64,000 nucleotides of DNA, from assembly GCA_910574455.1 (NCBI GenBank), contig CAJSYZ010000003.1:2913250-2977249 (forward strand). The letters are read 5' to 3'. Below the pieces are notes generated by a model that was given only the letters and a program-made list of their open reading frames with translations, had not been told where the DNA came from and did no database searches. The position numbers were made by a program, and so were the translations under genes. This DNA is from Trichaptum fuscoviolaceum. Lineage: Eukaryota; Basidiomycota; Agaricomycetes; Hymenochaetales; Trichaptaceae. This document shows, one piece after another, positions 30,239-40,192 of the stretch; the stretch's first letter is position 1; the number at the start of each line of letters is the position of its first letter.

Positions 30239-31854
30239 TGTCAGGAATCCGCCTCAGGTTATTTTATTTCTTTTATTTTTCTTTTATTTTCTTTTACAAT
30301 CACACTCCGAGTCGGATCCCCGACATGTCCGCTCCGAAAGCGGACTATCTTTGACTCCAATTCTATTCCTTTTTGTGTAGATTACTTGTCTGTATGTTTG
30401 CAGGCCGCTAGGACAAGTGCCCTGCAAGCAATTCCCTTTTCTTTCTTTCTGCCACCGCTCTGACTCGAACCTCCGCTCTACCGATGCGGGACCCCAACTA
30501 GAGCGGGACCCCGAACTCCAACTTACGTGAGCGGTACAGGTCGGACCTAGTCGGATCAGGGTCCAGTGGCTTGGTACTGTATAGTTTTTACCTTTGTTCA
30601 TCAAAACCACGGATCCCCCTGCAAAGCACTCCACTTTTGGCCTCTTGTAAAGTGCTTCTCAGGTAATGTGTTTATCTTTAGCTTTGATGTGTAGAATAGC
30701 TTAATTGACTTGTAAAGTGCTTCTCAGAGTGAGAACCACCGCTCATTGCGTCCGATCGTTGTCCGTTGAAAACAAAATAAAATAAATGATAAGGGGGTGG
30801 GAGTGTAGGGAACCCGAGAAGAAATATAAGAGTAGTAAAAGAAACAGAAAGAAGAGGAGAAACAGTAAAAGAAACTAATGAAAATAGCCAAACGGCCCTC
30901 AAACGTCCGTAGACAGAGTCTTCGCGCGTCCTCCCAACGAAGCCCGAAGACAAGAAACAACCCGTAAGAAAGAAGCAAGACAATCAGAAGAACGCGCTGT
31001 CGCGCAGACACTAATCGTCTGTCCGTAAGTATGTCTTCTGCGTGCGCCGTCGCCGCCCTTCCCAGTAGTCCGAAGACAAGAAACAGACACCCCAGTAAAG
31101 AATGGCTATTGAGCCTCGTCGCCTTGCGTCGCGCCCGTCGAGGGAACTCCAGAAGATATCCTTCAGGCTGTTGAGCCCGTCCGTCGACACCGTTGCCGCC
31201 GTAGAGATTCTCACTCTCGCTCACACGTAGTGGTGGTGGGGAGAAAGAACATAAAATTTCACACGGTAGTACATGCGGTGACTATCACCGGAGTAAAACG
31301 CGTGTGAACCGGCTACTCCGGCCACACCTACTGTCCGAGCCCCGTTGTCTTTGTTCCCGTCCCTCAACTATCGACATAATTCCCACGCCACTCCCGCGCG
31401 CCACCACACTCTAAGTGTCCGGCCGGTCGCATGTCCGTGACCTTGTCCGCTGGCTCGTTTGCTCGTCCGCCCATTGCATTGTCCGTTGTGTGATCGCCGG
31501 TGAGCTCTGTGCATTGGCATGTCTATCACTCGTGCTCAGGTACAGTTTTCCCTGCGCTATTTGGCTTCGAGTGTCGGCCGGCGGCCTTCTGCTTGTCCGG
31601 TGTCCGGTGGAAACCTTGCTTTGCGTCCGTGACTTGTATTTGAGCGACTCTGCTTTCCGGCCTTGCGTCTTCTGCACTGTTGCTACGCTCTAGACTTGCT
31701 GGTGTGCTGCCGAGTCTTGTACTTGAGTGACTCCGGTTTCCGGGTGCTTCTGTCTTGTCCGGCGGCCTTCGTACGAACACTGGATGAAATCCAAGTGTTA
31801 CACCGTGTCCGATTCAGGGTCTTGAAAGCGAAGGAACCACTCTAGGTCATAACA
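30239..31854 (+). mobile_element. Solo LTR of a Gypsy-type element
   Basis: A 1,616-bp segment beginning TGTCAGGAATCC and ending TAGGTCATAACA, with TG..CA ends and a perfect 5-bp flanking duplication (GCTGG). No internal coding region is present, so it is a solo LTR left by LTR-LTR recombination. Its ends resemble those of the Gypsy element at 54.4-61.1 kb read in element orientation (TGTC.. and ..GGTCGTAACA). The stretch around 30610-30662 (GGATCCC, GCACTCCAC, CCTCTTGT) resembles part of that LTR, so the two are probably related families. Open frames inside it, such as the Phe-rich one at 30.7-31.2 kb minus, are not considered genes. Confidence 0.72.
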
Positions 31855-32587
31855 GCTGGTGTCTGCGGTTAAAGGAAGGTAAGATGGGGTTCAACTCAAT
31901 TTTCTGACGAAGGAATGGAAGCGCAGGCATGGAGAAGCTTTTGAGTCTGCAATGGTAAACATGTCATCCGAAGTGGACCGTTGTCCGAAGCACTTGACCT
32001 CCCTTTCAAGATGTCTTTGATTATTTCTGGAAAGTCAGTCACTTATTATGACGATGACATTTCTGAGGAAGAAAGTTCGGTCCTCGTTGGCCTATACAGT
32101 ATTAAGTCCGGTAAGTCACTAACGAGTCTACTATTCAATGATTTCTACTGATTTTAAAGTGGTTGAGGATTCGGCGCCGTCCGAGCAATCTTGGTGGCCT
32201 ACACCAGGAAAGTTTGAGGCTAGTGGACTGAACGTCTTTGTGTGGACTCCGCAATGCAAAGAATGGTTCCTTTGTTGCAGGAAAGGCATTGTAGAAGAAG
32301 GATATAGTACATGCAGCACGTCAGACTGGCGTACATATCTGAAATGTGAAGGGGAAACTAAAAGAGTGTATAAAGGTGCTAGGATATTATCGTCAACATA
32401 TATTACAGGTAGTAATTAGATACTATACATGCATATACTGTAATTTATGTGCCGCTCCATGACAAATATGAATGATTTGCTCCATCGATGACATTCAAGA
32501 TTAGTGCAAGTCTTCAAAAATAGTGAACAAAGGTTGTTCTATGACCAGAAAATGAAATCCTCCACTTAACGCCCCAAACGTTCCATA

Positions 32588-33184
32588 ATTGTATTCTGGC
32601 TCAAAAATGCTCTCCGGCAGTGGTACTTTCATGTCAAACGGAGCAGCCGTTCGGGAGGTATGAGGGAATCATTCCTGAGGCGGGGGAGCGGGCGGATAAC
32701 AATACTTCGAGCGGGCGGATAACATTACTCCCGTGTGCCGGATATCATTACTCTCACGTGCCAGATATGTATACTTCCACGGGTCGGATACCAATACTCT
32801 CACGTGCCAGATATGTATACTCCCACGGGTCAGATAACATTACTCTTGAGGGCCAGATAGGTATACTTCCACGGGTCGGATAACATTACTCTTGAGGGCC
32901 AGATATGTATACTTCCACGGGTCGGATATATATATTTCCAAGGGTCAGATATAAATACTTCCACGGGTCAGATATGTATACTACAAAGGTCGGTATCCAT
33001 TATTACAAATGCCAGTATCCAATACTACAAATGCCGGCAACCATTACTACACTGGCCGGTATCCATTTCTCAACCGGCCCGATTCCATTAAACACGGGGC
33101 CAGATATCAATACAACCGAGCGGCCGAATTACATTACAACGTAATGCCGCTTAATAATACTTCTCGGGCGAAAACCCCTCTTGC
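32588..33184. repeat. Right terminal inverted repeat with ~23-nt tandem array
   Basis: Reverse-complement counterpart of 29379-29957. The inner part (about 32588-32690) is close to identical to the left one. The array at 32690-33178 has the same unit type, with more uniform repeats than the left array (GATATGTATACTTCCACGGG recurs with few changes). Confidence 0.85.
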
Positions 33185-33193
33185 CACTCCTAT
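33185..33193. repeat. 9-bp target-site duplication, right copy
   Basis: CACTCCTAT, an exact match to 29370-29378. Confidence 0.85.
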
Positions 33194-33347
33194 GGACTAC
33201 TTGGGTATTTCTCATCGCCTTGATCAGGACACAAATCACATAAATATTCCATTGTCCTTTGATGCATTACCAAGTACTTTCGCACATAATAAAATAAGTT
33301 ACATGTAAAGTTGATTCTACGATAAAATTGGATGATTCCGTCTGCTA

Positions 33348-35222
33348 TCACGCAGAAACTTTCTTCGAAGCGATAGATTGCATATTTGAAGAGAGAATAA
33401 ATGTGGTGACTGCAGCGGCGGCATATGTCAATGACGGACCGACTGTCCAGTATGAAGCACAGGCTACACGTTTTGTCAGGAACAAATACTCCAATGGAGG
33501 AGACACAATTTGAGACGTACCTAGAAGGGGTCCAATTGCACGCCCAAGCTGGCCAGATGACCTGAATCCACCGAGTGCCTTGCCCTTCGCGAGGTCCGGA
33601 TGCGTCTCGTCTGGCTTCCCAGTATTAGCGTCAAAGGTTTCGTCACATTGGAGCGACGCATACGCAGTAAGAGAGTTTACGACGGTTGCAGAAGTGAATG
33701 CAAGGCACACAGCTGCTGCTTGGAGCAGCTTCACGGCAATCGCCAGGTTGGTTGCGACCAGATTCGGTACGATCGCGAGGAGGACCAGGCCGACTGCACA
33801 GCTAAACACGCCATTACGTGCCATGACGCCCTCACCGACCTTTGCCATGGAACGTCGGACATACCCTCCTTGAAGGAGAGCACTGATTATTCCAATAAAT
33901 CCGATGAGCATGCCATTCTGGGTGTTATTCCAATCGAAAACTATGTATATAGTTTAGCCCATCTGCTCAATTGGCGAACTATCGTACACTTACGGTCAAA
34001 TGTAAGGAATGTCAGAGTAAATTCGACACCTGAGAATAACCCGAGGAACAAGAAGTGGAATCGACGGAGAGCCTTGAGCAAGTCCAAACGCTTCTGCACA
34101 TCTTGAGCTCGGGTCTGTTTGGTGGATTCTTTCTTCGCATATCCATTTGTATGGCCATTGGACTTTTCGCTGGTAGCTTTACCAACTGAGGACTTCAGAA
34201 CGGTGCCGCGTGTCTCGGGAAGAGCAACAGCTAAAAAGAGCGTCTCGATACTGAGGAGAACGAGAGTGATGAATGCCGGAACGGCATATATGTTGAATTC
34301 AAACCCGCCTCCCGTCAAGGCAGCTGGGAGAGGTCGTGAGGCAAAGTATGCACCGATAGGGGGTCCAATAATGAAGCAAATAGCGAAGGCAATTCCGACA
34401 TGTGCCAACGCCTTCCCTCGATTTTCTGGTGTGGTAATATCCGAAATAATGGCACTGCAGCAAGGCTTTAGCAATTTTAGACAGGCAATGAAACATCAAG
34501 TTACGGACATTGCAAGTTGTACATTGCCTTCACTGAGACCGCCAATGGCCCGTGAAAGCATGTAGGATGCGAAAGACGTCGATTGAATCCATCTAAATCA
34601 TCTCTGTTGGTTTGCAACCGCATTCTATGAAAAATAGGGACTCACACCAAGGCAGATAAAATGTTGCCGATCATTGTAAGAAGTAGAATCCGTTTCCTGC
34701 CATACTTGTCCGAAAGCGCCCCGATCGAAGGTGATACAAGAAATTGTAGTGTACTGTAGCCATTGTGATGTTAGATGCGCTCCAGCGAAATTTAAGGGTG
34801 ATGCTCACGAGAAGAGAGAGCCCATCAAACCACCTGTGAATTATCAGAGAATTAAAGATCGTGAAGTGCTATTCCTGAGCATCCTATACGTACCAAGGAG
34901 AACCACGTCCCATTTCTGCGAATTTGTTGACGAGCTAATCAGAAATCCTCGTACTCCAGACACCAAACCTAGCGTATGTGACAGGAATCCATTCGGATCG
35001 GACGTTTCCCTCTACGTTTCCTTTGAGCATTTCATCCCTCATGAATGTCTTTCATGCATACTTTTGTGTACCATTCAATTATACGTGGAAATAGAGGAAG
35101 AGGGATAGTGAAGGCTGGCTGCAAGTCAGTATCACGCAACCACAGGGAAGCCCGAACCGCTTGTACTCACCGAATAGATCCAAGACCAAAGACAAGAAGA
35201 CGATGGTCTCAACCTTTGCCAT
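33348..35222 (-). CDS. MFS transporter, MFSD10/TetA-like
   Basis: Twelve-helix major facilitator, probably a drug/organic-anion proton antiporter in a membrane not defined here. The first exon is MAKVETIVFLSLVLDLFG. The next exons give a cytoplasmic loop with the MFS motif GKRILLLTMIG (about 34.7 kb) and SAIISDITTPENRGKALAHVG, typical of the TetA/MFSD10 branch. Then come helices such as AFAICFIIGPPIGAYFA, a charged central loop (SSVGKATSEKSNGHTNGYA), MLIGFIGIISALLQGG, VGLVLLAIVPNLVATNLAI, and a C-terminal LGGFRSSGQLGRAIGPLL. Substrate unknown. The 3' end lies only 155 bases from the transposon's right duplication, so the insertion just missed its coding region. Confidence 0.87.
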
Positions 35223-35647
35223 TGTGCACGTCTTGCAGCAGGTAAGGGGCCACCGTTTATATGTTCACAAGAGCCAGCTCTTGAGAATAGGAGGTTAAAT
35301 ACTAAGTCAGGAGCGCTTTGAGCCTGGGAGAGCCGGAGAACGTCGTACTACGTGTTCAATCAAGAACTATCCAATGGTGGCGGCGAGATTCCTTGCACTC
35401 CCCACGCATCATAACAAATCAGTGGCTTCACACAGCCATTTCACACACAGATCAAGGCTGTTTTACATATATCATTTCTTCCGGTACCGTCCTAAGATAC
35501 ATATGTACTTTTAATACTCCGTGTCTCACATGGCACCGATTTTTGGATACAGATTGCCACGCACTCTTCCTGCCAGTGATCAACTCATTCACATCCGAAA
35601 GAACAGAGGTACCGCCACCGAGTCCAACCTCGGATAGATGTGCATCG
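35223..35647. other. Intergenic between MFS start and PUS7 stop
   Basis: The 425-base gap shows no recognisable gene, RNA or repeat. It must hold the transporter promoter. Confidence 0.5.
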
Positions 35648-38613
35648 CTATGCCTCCATTTCGACTTCGTCCTTTACACCACCAGTGCCTCGGAACACCT
35701 GGTCCTCAGAGGCTTGGGTAAGGCTCGTTTGGTAATGCGAGCTTGTCTCTGTTTTCGTCACTTCTCGTAGGGCCATTGTTGCATATGAAGCCGTGCCCAA
35801 TTGCATCTTCACTTGAAGGGCAATAAATTTCCCGTTTTCGTCTACGACCGGCGGCTCTATGCCTAATAGTTTATCTTCATCCGACTGTGCGAGGGGTACA
35901 TCCGGATCTGTATATCTGAGGGTAGACCAAGATAGATCCTTGGGCAGATGTAGAATTTTCCTGTATGATCCTGTCAGGCAGTATTCCCTGAAGGAGCTGA
36001 AGGTCAGTGCCAGAATCTCGATGCACCGAAAACAAAATTCTGACTTTTGTTTTCGTTGGAAATTATCTGGGTCGAGACCGTCTAGCTTCAGGAACTCCCT
36101 GTATCGAATTCCTAATGAGTCTCCAGGGTAGGCGACTTCAATCCCAGGAAGAGGCATGATGACGTCGAAGATTGAATATTTGTCGACGTCTGCCTCCGTT
36201 AATGTTTTCACCTGAGGGGCAACCCACGATCGTTTCGATCTCCTTCCCGTTTGATGATCTTCGGCATCTGATGAAATGGCGGAGGCTTAACTTTGCTTGT
36301 GAAGAACAATGTACGTATGTATGGTCTCACCATCGTCGTCTTCCTGGACAAGGTCTTCGTCCTTTTCAATGACCCGCCCACCTTCCTTCTCGTACACCAA
36401 ATCTCCAGGAACCGGTTTTTCGGCCCCATAAAATTTTATGCGTTCTGAAACGATGGCATTCCATACGTACGACTGATATGCATGGACATACATCAACCGC
36501 AAATTTCTTGGGATCTGTAGAAAGCCGTGAACACAGAATATACATTGTACGGGTTAATCCTTTTACGTACGGTTGATAATGCACCCATGGCGTTTCTTGT
36601 TTCCCCGTTTTGCTTCTTGTAACTTTCAAGAATGCAGCGTTCTGCCACAACGCGTCGAGGCATGAGTTTCAGAGCCTTGTCCAGGTCTTTTTCAACTAAC
36701 CAAGCATCTCGAGCAGCTACAACATCAGGATGCTCGCCGGGTCTGTGCCGTAGAAGTAGGTCTACAGCTTTGTGCCAGTCCGATTGGAGAAGCGCCAGTC
36801 CTATTGCATGAGTTGGTATAGCTGCAGTTCCAAATCGCTGCATCCCATAATAGTTGATAAAGCCATTTTTCGTAAGTGACTCCATAGCCTTGTCGAGGAC
36901 GTCGAGCCGTTCAACCTGCACATTCCTGTGTTGACCGTAAATAAATTGTAGAGAAATGACTCCAGGTTCTTCGCATACCGAAGAGTTATAAGAAACACGT
37001 TCCCCTTCAGCATCCCGAGATCAAGTCCTGCCTTTCTGTACTTGAAATCTGCGAGTCGAATGCCACGTTCCCCGCGCTGCTTTACTGCTTCTTCCGCAGT
37101 TCTCCGGCCATTCTGTAAATTGACGAGTTTCCATACATCCTCCACTGTTTTGTTGTTTCGCTTAAGAGATATTCGTTGTACTGTGACGCCGCGTTTGTCT
37201 TTTGTCCCCGCAGAAGAGAATTCCTTCGCATTACAGCGAATGACTCGTGACAGATGCGCCAATGCATCCTGGGTATCACGATTGGTCTTTTGAAGCGTGA
37301 AATGTATATACGGAGGGTATGTGCCTCGTGGATTCCTAGCGACTCCGCCGCCTGTTTTTGGATGAGTTTAAACGATAGTGGAATCTGGACTTGATAATAC
37401 GTTACCACGTCCTCCTCGTCCCCCTCGACCTGCATCCCGACCTTGACCGCGCCTTGCCCACTTAATAACGATGCGGCCCTCTTCGTCTGGCTTACTCGTA
37501 TCCGTCTCGCTATCTAATTTGCCATTAAATAGCTCTCGGATGATCTTATGCAAGCCTGTGCGATCCGCTTTGGACTCCATCGGCTGATGAATAATTAGTG
37601 TTGTGATTCGCCTCGACCATACAGGAACAGCTCTCACATTGGAAACCACTTTACGATGATCGTCACGGGTCATCCCACCGCTTCGTCCTCCTCTACCGCG
37701 TCCTCTTCCCCTGCCACCACGGCCACCTCTATCCCTTCCTTTACTCCCTTTCTTCCCTTTCTCGTTGTCAATCATCTCTACATCATCTTTTGCCTTCTCA
37801 TCATTAGTGGAGTTCGAGGTCGCCGGCTCCAGTAAATCGCCTTCGTCCGCCTTGGACTGCCTTCCAACCCATCCGTTGTCGCTGACGAATGGCGGTTCTG
37901 GTCCTTCCAGGTATATTTGTTTTAATAGAGCGATTTGTTCTTCTGTTAAGTATGGCTTCAATGCTTCATTATATCTTTCCGGCCAAGGCTCTTGTGATGT
38001 AGGTTTTGCGCTGGGGGTAACGGCCTCCAGATGAATCGCAGGTTGATCAAGAGTCGCATTACTGTCGTCTTTATTTTCGGTTGGCACTTCCCGTGAATCG
38101 CTATTTTCTTCAGTAGCCACAGTATCCTCTGCGTTTGCTTTCTTTTCCCCTTCAGATGATGGCATATCAAGTGATTGAATATGAATAACATTGCCGTCCA
38201 AGTCAACTTCATTAACGAGAAAGTCAGTGAATCTAAGGATCAGTAAGCAGATGAGAGGCAAGGCTGACAGAGACAGCTTACCTCTGTTTTATAATGGCGT
38301 GTATTGGGGATAAATCTTTTGATATATATTCCGATATACCGACGTCGAATTCAAGTGTATGCCCGGCACTGGCTGCAAGGGAGACAGGAGACTCTCCGAG
38401 AAGCACACGACTTGGAGGTAAGAGACTTTCTATTAGGGCAGTTTCCTTTTCATGAACCTGATCTTGGCCCTCCGCTTGCTCTACGCCTTCCATCGTATGC
38501 TCTGAGTCGACGGTTGTATGCTCTGGGTCATCTGAGTTTTCCAATTTTTGTCTTTTTGTAGCGCGATCGTCAAGAGTTTTTCCGTCGAGATGCTGCCCTT
38601 CCCTTGAAGCCAT
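35648..38613 (-). CDS. PUS7: tRNA/mRNA pseudouridine synthase Pus7 (TruD family)
   Basis: Converts uridine to pseudouridine at position 13 of tRNAs, position 35 of pre-tRNA-Tyr and in U2 snRNA and mRNAs. The start [14 protein letters not shown] leads into an N-terminal acidic region, then [20 protein letters not shown] and [12 protein letters not shown], the TruD N-terminal signature. A long Gly/Arg-rich insert ([15 protein letters not shown]) follows near 37.7 kb. The catalytic motif [18 protein letters not shown] supplies the nucleophilic Asp. [15 protein letters not shown] and [10 protein letters not shown] complete the active-site region. The C-terminal exon ends [18 protein letters not shown]3 is divergent, 202 bases away. 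The RGG-type insert is unusual for the family and could add RNA binding. Confidence 0.92.
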
Positions 38614-38815
38614 TCGTGCGTTAGTGAGACCTGGTGAATGCGACCGAGTAGAGTCGGATGTTTGTTGAAAGGCGAGTCTGACTGACAAGAAGGAAGAAAA
38701 TGTACACTGGCAGAAACTCGAGTTATCGTTACGTAACCTCAAGTTGAGCTTGCGCCAGACACGGTCTTTCCTCTTTCAAGTTCACTTTCACTATCATCCA
38801 CCACATCGTTGTAGA

Positions 38816-39822
38816 ATGCCTTCCGACCGATTTCGAGCTCTACTTAGCCTCAGCTACGGAGAACGTGCAAAAAGACACTCGAATTCTTCAGCGAAGGCTT
38901 TACTTGAAACAATGGAACGCAAGAAATCAAATTTGTGCGTCAGCGTAGATGTCTCCCAAAAGGATAAATTTCTGCAAGTCATCGAGGCGGTTGGGCCATA
39001 TGCTTGTCTGATCAAGGCATTTGTCTCTGTCGACTAACGGTTGGAACAGAGATGACTGACTCTCGCTATCGGATACACGTTACACAATCTTCACTTGTGT
39101 ATCAAAGACACACATCGATATCATTGAAGATTTCGACGAAGACTTGATTCAGCAACTGCAACAACTGAGCAGAAAACACGACTTTATGGTATTCGAGGAT
39201 AGGAAATTTGCAGATATCGGTAAGTAATCTCCTACAGCTCATACTGAATCTTCTCATCGTGATTAAAGGAAATACTGTTGTTCTCCAGTACTCCAAGGGA
39301 GTACATAAAATTGCTTCTTGGGCGCATATAACCAACGCGCATACTGTCCCCGGTCCTTCCATCATCACCGGTCTCGCTTCAGTCGGCGCACCGCTAGGAA
39401 GAGGACTGCTTCTCCTGGCTGAGATGAGCTCTGCTGGTACACTTGCGAAAGGCGATTATACCGCAGCCACCGTCGAAATGGCTCGAGACCGAAGGGACTT
39501 CGTGATCGGATTTATTGCACAACGCAGGATGGAAGACATTCCACGGAGCTCGGACGAAACAAGTGAAGTGATAGAAGACTTCTTGGTATTAACGCCTGGT
39601 GTTGCCTTGGAATCTAAAGGCGACACCATGGGACAGCAATATAACACACCAAAAGCTGTTGTTTTAGAGGCAGGCTGCGATGTCATCATTGTTGGGCGAG
39701 GTATATACGGGAGGACGGACGAAGTAGATGTCCAAGCTGCGCAGTCGCAAGCCGTACGTTACCAAACTGAAGGATGGATCGCCTATGAAGAGAGGCTCAA
39801 AAGATATTCAAAGGCTGACTGA
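38816..39822 (+). CDS. URA3: Orotidine-5'-phosphate decarboxylase
   Basis: Last step of de novo UMP synthesis, in the cytosol. Three exons start at [18 protein letters not shown], then [20 protein letters not shown] and [23 protein letters not shown], and [20 protein letters not shown] with the catalytic Lys/Asp tetrad region. [32 protein letters not shown] and [20 protein letters not shown] bind the phosphate; [17 protein letters not shown] is the last beta-alpha unit. Length is normal (~275). Intron 1 (about 39017-39107) must start with GC instead of GT to keep the IK/THIDI junction; intron 2 (39220-39268) is ordinary. A URA3/pyrG homologue in single copy is a classic selectable locus. Confidence 0.95.
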
Positions 39823-40192
39823 TTTTATCGAAACACTATGTATTGTTGATAAATAAGTGAATGTACATTTCAAAATCGCCGAAAACAAAAGTCATGCAAG
39901 CAGCGGTGCTATTCGTCTTCAACGACCACAGCTACAAGATATCTCATGATTGATAGAAGTGATTGCTAACGAATAGTACATTGATGCTTTTACTGTTATA
40001 TGGATATGAATGTGCCCGTCCGGGATACAGAAACCATCAAGATGAAAAAAAGAAGAAATGCCGCGCATGATCCACAATGTATGCAATGGAGAGTCGTGAT
40101 GCCATATGGGATGGGAGTGTCCATCAAGTCTATGGATGAAGCCGTGCCAATAATGATAAGATAAATGCCGCAGGCCCAAAATGTACTCGCAA
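39823..40192. other. Intergenic, convergent URA3/PCF11 ends
   Basis: The 370-base gap holds both 3' untranslated regions. No gene or repeat is seen. Confidence 0.5.

Larger units (their letters stand above)
30050..32419 (+). pseudogene. Transposon cargo gene split by a solo LTR
   Basis: A gene of unknown function carried by the 29.4-33.2 kb element. Pieces are 30050-30238, then, after the LTR and second duplication copy, 31860-31878, 31946-32110 and 32160-32419. The introns 31879-31945 and 32111-32159 have GT..AG ends. The four pieces add up to exactly 633 nt (211 codons) in one frame, strong evidence that this was one gene before LTR insertion. The first part is hydrophilic (MQGPIATQLSHTYWHQYANG). 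The second has an acidic DDDISEEESS patch, and the last a Trp/Cys-rich segment (SWWPTPGKFEASGLNVFVW, CKEWFLCCRK). I do not recognise a named domain, though the WWPxP..G.NV..WTP..EEW pattern is familiar from unnamed mushroom proteins. A shorter product could still start at the ATG at 32011. Confidence 0.6.
29379..33184. mobile_element. Long-TIR non-autonomous DNA transposon with cargo gene (Mutator-like)
   Basis: A 3,806-bp element bounded by a perfect 9-bp direct repeat (CACTCCTAT). Its ends are inverted repeats starting CCAAAATGGGTTTTCCCCC on the left and, reversed, GCAAGAGGGGTTTTCGCCC on the right. The inverted repeats run ~580-600 bp; most of each is an array of ~23-nt units, and the inner ~80 bp are nearly identical between ends. 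No transposase frame is visible. Between them lie a small cargo gene (30050-32419) and, inside it, a solo LTR with its own duplication (30239-31854). Nine-base duplications are typical of Mutator-like elements, so that class is the best guess, but without a transposase it is not proven. Without the LTR the element would be about 2.2 kb. Confidence 0.82.

Noticed and set aside
30460..30510. B-box-like GGTTCGAGTC with GGTAGAGC on the minus strand, tRNA-like
   Set aside because: The two boxes are too close together for a tRNA and no cloverleaf can be formed; it is inside the LTR.
30678..31224. Phe/Ser/Leu-rich minus-strand frames resembling a membrane protein
   Set aside because: They lie wholly inside the solo LTR and arise from its A/G-rich strand; no splice or start context.
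32011..32419. Cargo gene as a complete small gene from the ATG at 32011
   Set aside because: The upstream frame and splice sites join it in frame to exons at 30050, so 32011 is more likely an internal Met; kept as a possible alternative start.
29379..33184. CRISPR-like array (evenly spaced units)
   Set aside because: Units are contiguous and degenerate, without unique spacers, in a eukaryotic transposon.
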